A stretch of 64,000 nucleotides of DNA from Holacanthus passer (lineage: Eukaryota > Chordata > Actinopteri > Pomacanthidae): assembly GCA_025331565.1 (NCBI GenBank), contig JAFREQ010000003.1, positions 13,695,001 to 13,759,000 of the forward strand, in the 5' to 3' direction. The position numbers and the translations under genes are program-made. The notes under the pieces are model-generated. The model was not told where the DNA came from. It worked only from the letters and a program-made list of their open reading frames with translations, and ran no database searches. This document shows positions 60,049 through 64,000 of this stretch, one piece after another; the stretch's first letter is position 1; every line of letters starts with the position of its first letter.

Positions 60049-60799
60049 TCTCTGTAGGACCGAGATCCAGATCCAAATACTGCATCATTTCATGCCATAA
60101 AACTGTCTGCACGCTTCTTAATACAGAGATCACAGTGTTAAATCACTGAATTGTTTTGCGATTAATTTCATTTAAAAAAAATTATTACAGAATATTACTA
60201 CCCCTGTGTGTCCCGCTGGAGTCCGACCAGGACACCCGCACACAGTGAAACACGAGCGCAGCTGTAACCTCATCACTCTCGCTGCATTAGAGCTGGATCC
60301 CTGCGTTTAGTACTGCCCGGGACTATGATTTCATTACAGATGCTTGATTCAATACTAACAACTCGGATGGCTTCAGGTCAATTACTCAATGACAGCGCCG
60401 CAGGCAGCGCCATCAATCACCTACAACTAACCTTCATCTCATCTCCCCTGCACACCGCGGCTTGACCTGTCCTGTTCACTGTAACAGCACACTCCGAGCC
60501 CCCCCCAATCTGAGCTCAGCTTGCCTGATGCTGTACATACCACTCACTCCAGTCTAAAGCATCAGCCAAGTGCACAGCTGTGAAAACAATCATTTCACAT
60601 TTATTTCCCAAGTCTACTGGCTTGAAAACCATTTTGTGCGTGGGCTTCGCTCGTACCTGTGCAGTATATTCACACAAGGAGTTTTGAGCGAGCTGCCCTC
60701 TTATGTATGACGGGGCACTGAGACAGAGGGCCACAAGACTCCTCTTTTGATCAGACTATACCTGTCACGCAGAATGACATGTTGCATTAGACACACACG

Positions 60800-61263
60800 C
60801 TACAACCCTGATTCCAAAGAAGTTGGGATGATGTTCCAGGACCATGTAGTAATCTCCTTTATACAATCCTGTGTTTGACAAGTGTTGAACCTCTCTCCAT
60901 CCTTGCTTGTGAACGACTGAGTCTTTCCAGGATGAACCTTTCATACCCAATCATGATACTATCACCTGTTACCAATGAACCTGTTTGGATCAGTCCACAA
61001 CTTTCAGTCTTTTGTTGCTCCTGTCCAAACTGATGGCATCAAAAAGAAACGTGTTGCTGCCATTAAATTCAGAATAAGCAGATATTTACAAAAATCAATG
61101 AAGCTGATGAGGTCAAACATTAAATATATTGTCTTTGTACTGTTGTCAGATATGTCCTGTTGTCACATATACCCAATATGTCAAAAAGGATTAGCAAATT
61201 ATTGCATTTTGTTCTATTTTGTTTTACACAGCATCCCAACTTTTTTTGGAATCATGACTGTAG
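60800..61263. mobile_element. non-autonomous DNA transposon with ~31-bp inverted ends
   Basis: The left end begins CTACAACCCTGATTCCAAAG and continues AAGTTGGGATG. The right end, reverse complemented, begins CTACAGTCATGATTCCAAAA and continues AAAGTTGGGATGC, so the two ends match over about 31 nt. The 464-nt body has no transposase. I recognise the ends (TTCCAAA..AAGTTGGGA) as those of an abundant fish element, possibly Kolobok-like, but no TTAA duplication is visible at the borders, so the superfamily is left open. Confidence 0.75.
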
Positions 61264-61404
61264 CACTAAACACAATGTGCATCTGAGGCTGGTGGAAGTG
61301 TCACAAGTTTTGCAGATATTTGGTCATGAACTAAAATATTGGACACACTGAAAGTCGGAGTAGATAAAAAGATTAAAAAGTTATTACAATTTGAGGAGGG
61401 CATG

Positions 61405-61610
61405 TCAGCATGACATCTATCCAATAGCTGCTGAGACACTATAAACCAAAAATGTCAACTTCATGGTGAAGGAAAAGTCAGGTGATCACAAAAGTCAGTT
61501 GCACTTATCCACTGTGAATTCTTGTATAAAATTGCTTTTCTCCAGTTTGTAGTTGTTGAGATATTTCAGTCTGGCTCAAAGTGGTGGACTGACATTGCCT
61601 TCCCTGTGCC
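61405..61610 (-). repeat. dispersed repeat family B, inverted copy
   Basis: ATAGCTGCTGAGACACTATA, CCAAAAATGTCAACTTCATG, GGAAAAGTCAGGTGATCACA and GTTGTTGAGATATTTCAGTC match the inverted copy at 50275-50715. Confidence 0.6.
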
Positions 61611-63426
61611 GGGCTACTGTCATGGCTAAAAGGAGGAGGAGGAAAAGAAAGAAAGGGAGAAGTCAGGTCAGGTGGATTAGAGGGAGGAGACAGAGTCACA
61701 GAGGCAATAAAAGCTAGTGGGGGCTAATAGAATCTCCATCAGCCTGTGAAAGAGCTCATATAGAAATTCAGTCGCCTTAATTGTAACTTCAATAAAACTT
61801 AGGTCCATTAGGGTATTGATCACCCTGTGAAATAAACCAGGGCAACATAAACATCGGCCTCATATAGTCTAATGAGATCATATTGACATTTTACTGGTCT
61901 TATGTGTGTGTGTGAATGTCTGCATGAGCAAAATGAAAATCTGAAAATGTGTGCATGTATAAAAGCAGTCCAATGTTTATACACCAGTCTGACTGCGGCT
62001 CACCATTTTTGTTCTTTTTCTTTGTAGTATTCTGTTTTATGGGCACTAAAAGATTAAAATGATTAAAAGAATGGTTTTGGCCAGTAGGGTGAGACGGAGA
62101 GCCGTTTCCCAGCTCCCAGCAGGACCCGCAGTTATAACTGAGGTAATGGCCTTGAACTGCAAGAGGCTTTGCAGCCTGAAAGAGAGCCCTACGGTCACTT
62201 GCCCAGATTATTGAGCCATTACTACAGCTTAACTAGGAGAAGGAAGTGGAACCAAACTCACTTCAAAGAGATGGAAGTGAGCTGGTTGCAGACTGAAGTA
62301 TTCCCTGTACAGTTCTGAAATTTGAAAAAAGGATGTTTTTGAGTGTGGTTTCGCGTGATCGTCCATCCTCTGTGTGCCTATGTTTTACTGATCTCCGAGG
62401 AAGACGGAGGACGGCATGTGGCCTATGTCAAGGTCGAGGCAGATGAGAGGAGGCGGCAAAAAGCTAAAGAGGATGTGGAAGAAGAGGGATATGTGAAGAA
62501 AGGAGCCAAAGACCTTGGATTTACATAAATGGCTATTGTGGATCGGGCTGAGGCTTTGCAGACACGCACAGTATATTCTAATAAAAGTGCACCCAAAAAA
62601 ACTCAAACAAAGACTCCAAGAGCTGAATGTGAGCGATGAGGGGTGTGTTCAAGGCCTTGCCACTGCAGACAGCTCATCTGTCGTCCTCAGAGATAAGAGG
62701 GGGGGGTTCAGGCCGGATGGGTCCAGAACGCGAGGCAGGCTCTGTCTCTGGCTGCGTTCAAGATTGAAATCTTCGAATAAATGCTTTGAATGAAATGACA
62801 AGCAATAAGACAAAACTATGTTTTCAAGGATTTGCTTGCAGTCATTTTCTATAAGTTCTTGGAAGGATGAAAGTTCAGGACTGACAACACACTGCGAATG
62901 GAGGTCATTCAGTTAGATGGAATTTCCATTGCCCTATGTGCATGATACAGCATATGACAAAATTCAAATTTAAATAAAAACATTAGTCATCTTCATGTTT
63001 TAGTATGCATGTGTATTCCTAAAACTTAGTTGGCAAGTTTTGTTGTAATCCTCACGAGCATAATCCTTCTGTTGTTATAATGAAACGAAATGCAAAACGA
63101 ACTTGGGTTTTATTTTCTAGTTGACACAGACATGTGCTTCCTGAATTACAGCTTCAGATGTCACAAAAAAAAAAATTAATTAAAAAAAAAACATTATGCA
63201 AATGAAAAAGTCAAATGGCTTATTAAATTTAAAGGAGAAAATTTAAATTTGCATACAGAGACCCAGTTTGCCTTTTCATTTTAACCTTTTGTTAATTTGA
63301 ACAAATGCAAAAATACATTTCATTTAATTATGTTTAAAATATGTGAGGGTCATGCTGTGAAGTAATTAATTGTCAAAGCTTTGAATTAAATCTTCAAGAT
63401 TTATTTTATAACATGAAAATGAAAAC

Positions 63427-63478
63427 TTTTTTTGATTGCGTGACGACCACGATGCGGGTCGTCACGCAAACAAAAAAA
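63427..63478. repeat. near-perfect 22-bp inverted repeat (hairpin)
   Basis: Arms TTGCGTGACGACC (63436-63448) and GGTCGTCACGCAA (63457-63469) are exact complements around an 8-nt loop. After one A/A mismatch, pairing continues for eight more base pairs (T7-G against C-A7). The CpG-bearing core stands out from its AT-rich surroundings. Confidence 0.93.
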
Positions 63479-63607
63479 AAATAAAATAAAAATAAAAATC
63501 ACACTATGGGAGAAGTATCTCAGACCTCTCTCTAGCAGAGAAAATCTGTGTGGCACGACTGGGCATCTGGAACATCACACTATTTGCCCAAGTTGCTGTA
63601 CAGAACA

Positions 63608-63611
<4 letters not shown>

Positions 63612-63643
<32 letters not shown>
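63612..63643 (+). repeat. poly(A) run
   Basis: 32 consecutive A followed by CTTTTTTG. Confidence 0.95.
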
Positions 63644-63645
<2 letters not shown>

Positions 63646-64000
63646 TTTTTGAAAAGACTTTTTAATTTGATTTATGTCACATATCATGCACACACGGCAA
63701 ATTAAATTTCAAATGCTTTCCACATATACCATTGTCTTAGAGGTGCATAGCTTTTAAAAAAGAAAAATCAACTCTTCCTTTGTGGAAGATTATACTTTGT
63801 ATATAAATACTCTACAGATTTCCACCATATGTAATTTATTTCCACACAAAGAGCTGTTTAACCTTTTTTTTCTTTCTCGCTCAGTCTGCCTTTGTGCCTC
63901 GTTAAAACCCCAGAGAGGAAGAATACCATGTGAAACAATGCAGTAGCTGTCCTGATGTCCTGATACGGCTGGATATTTGCTGCAACTTAAACCCAAAAAA

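Larger units (their letters stand above)
44930..60799. other. intergenic region, distal part
   Basis: No supported gene. It contains long poly(A) runs (46115-46147, 49980-50007), a CpG-richer block at 46240-46620, a GC-rich block at 52290-53240, family B copies (50275-50715, 56700-56845), CA, TA and GA repeats near 57.9, 59.8 and 60.0 kb, and AT-rich unique sequence at 58180-58700 that could be conserved. Exon-like intervals at 45423-45501 and 52559-52596 are treated under findings. Confidence 0.6.
61264..64000. other. intergenic region, last part
   Basis: No supported gene. It holds a family B copy at 61405-61610, a near-perfect hairpin at 63427-63478, a 32-A run at 63612-63643 and strongly AT-rich sequence from 62.9 kb on, including an ATGCAAAT octamer at 63196-63203. 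The 61-codon frame at 62343-62528 is lysine/glutamate-rich but unrecognised. Confidence 0.6.

Overview
This window is animal nuclear DNA, almost certainly from a teleost fish and probably a percomorph. Short coding exons sit between kilobase-sized introns with consensus GT..AG borders. The rest is AT-rich non-coding DNA with long microsatellites and interspersed repeats that I recognise from percomorph genomes. There are no bacterial-style gene clusters, no CRISPR array and no recognisable rRNA or tRNA gene.

Only one protein-coding gene can be supported. Positions 1-18840 hold the 3' end of tmtc2 (transmembrane O-mannosyltransferase with tetratricopeptide repeats 2) on the + strand. It has four coding exons (3314-3395, 5274-5388, 10241-10304, 16430-16609) encoding the last 146 residues, three complete introns plus part of a fourth, and a 3' UTR of about 2.2 kb with a best poly(A) signal at 18820-18825. 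The exons join in frame into one partial and three full TPR units with an exact 34-residue period, then a C-terminal helix. The catalytic membrane half lies upstream of the window.

From about 18.84 kb to 64 kb I see no convincing gene. In human, TMTC2 is followed by a very large gene desert before SLC6A15, so this is likely a compressed fish version of that desert. It contains a dispersed repeat family with at least eight copies, L2/RTE-like LINE tails, a LTR-like block, a DNA transposon with about 31-bp inverted ends (60800-61263), a repeat element split by a 561-bp insertion (36849-37409) that may carry a BED/hAT-like relic, a 1.1-kb purine-only tract (43829-44929), and many simple repeats. 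Between the repeats are stretches with clustered homeodomain- and POU-type motifs that could be conserved regulatory elements, but conservation cannot be judged from one sequence.

Long open frames in the repeat-rich parts (for example 260 aa on the - strand over the purine tract) are composition artefacts. The best leads are the nested 561-bp insertion, a near-perfect CpG-bearing 22-bp hairpin at 63427-63478, the purine tract, and three exon-like intervals with strong splice signals (35347-35451 minus, 45423-45501 plus, 52559-52596 plus). I see no evidence of a clearly new biological system.
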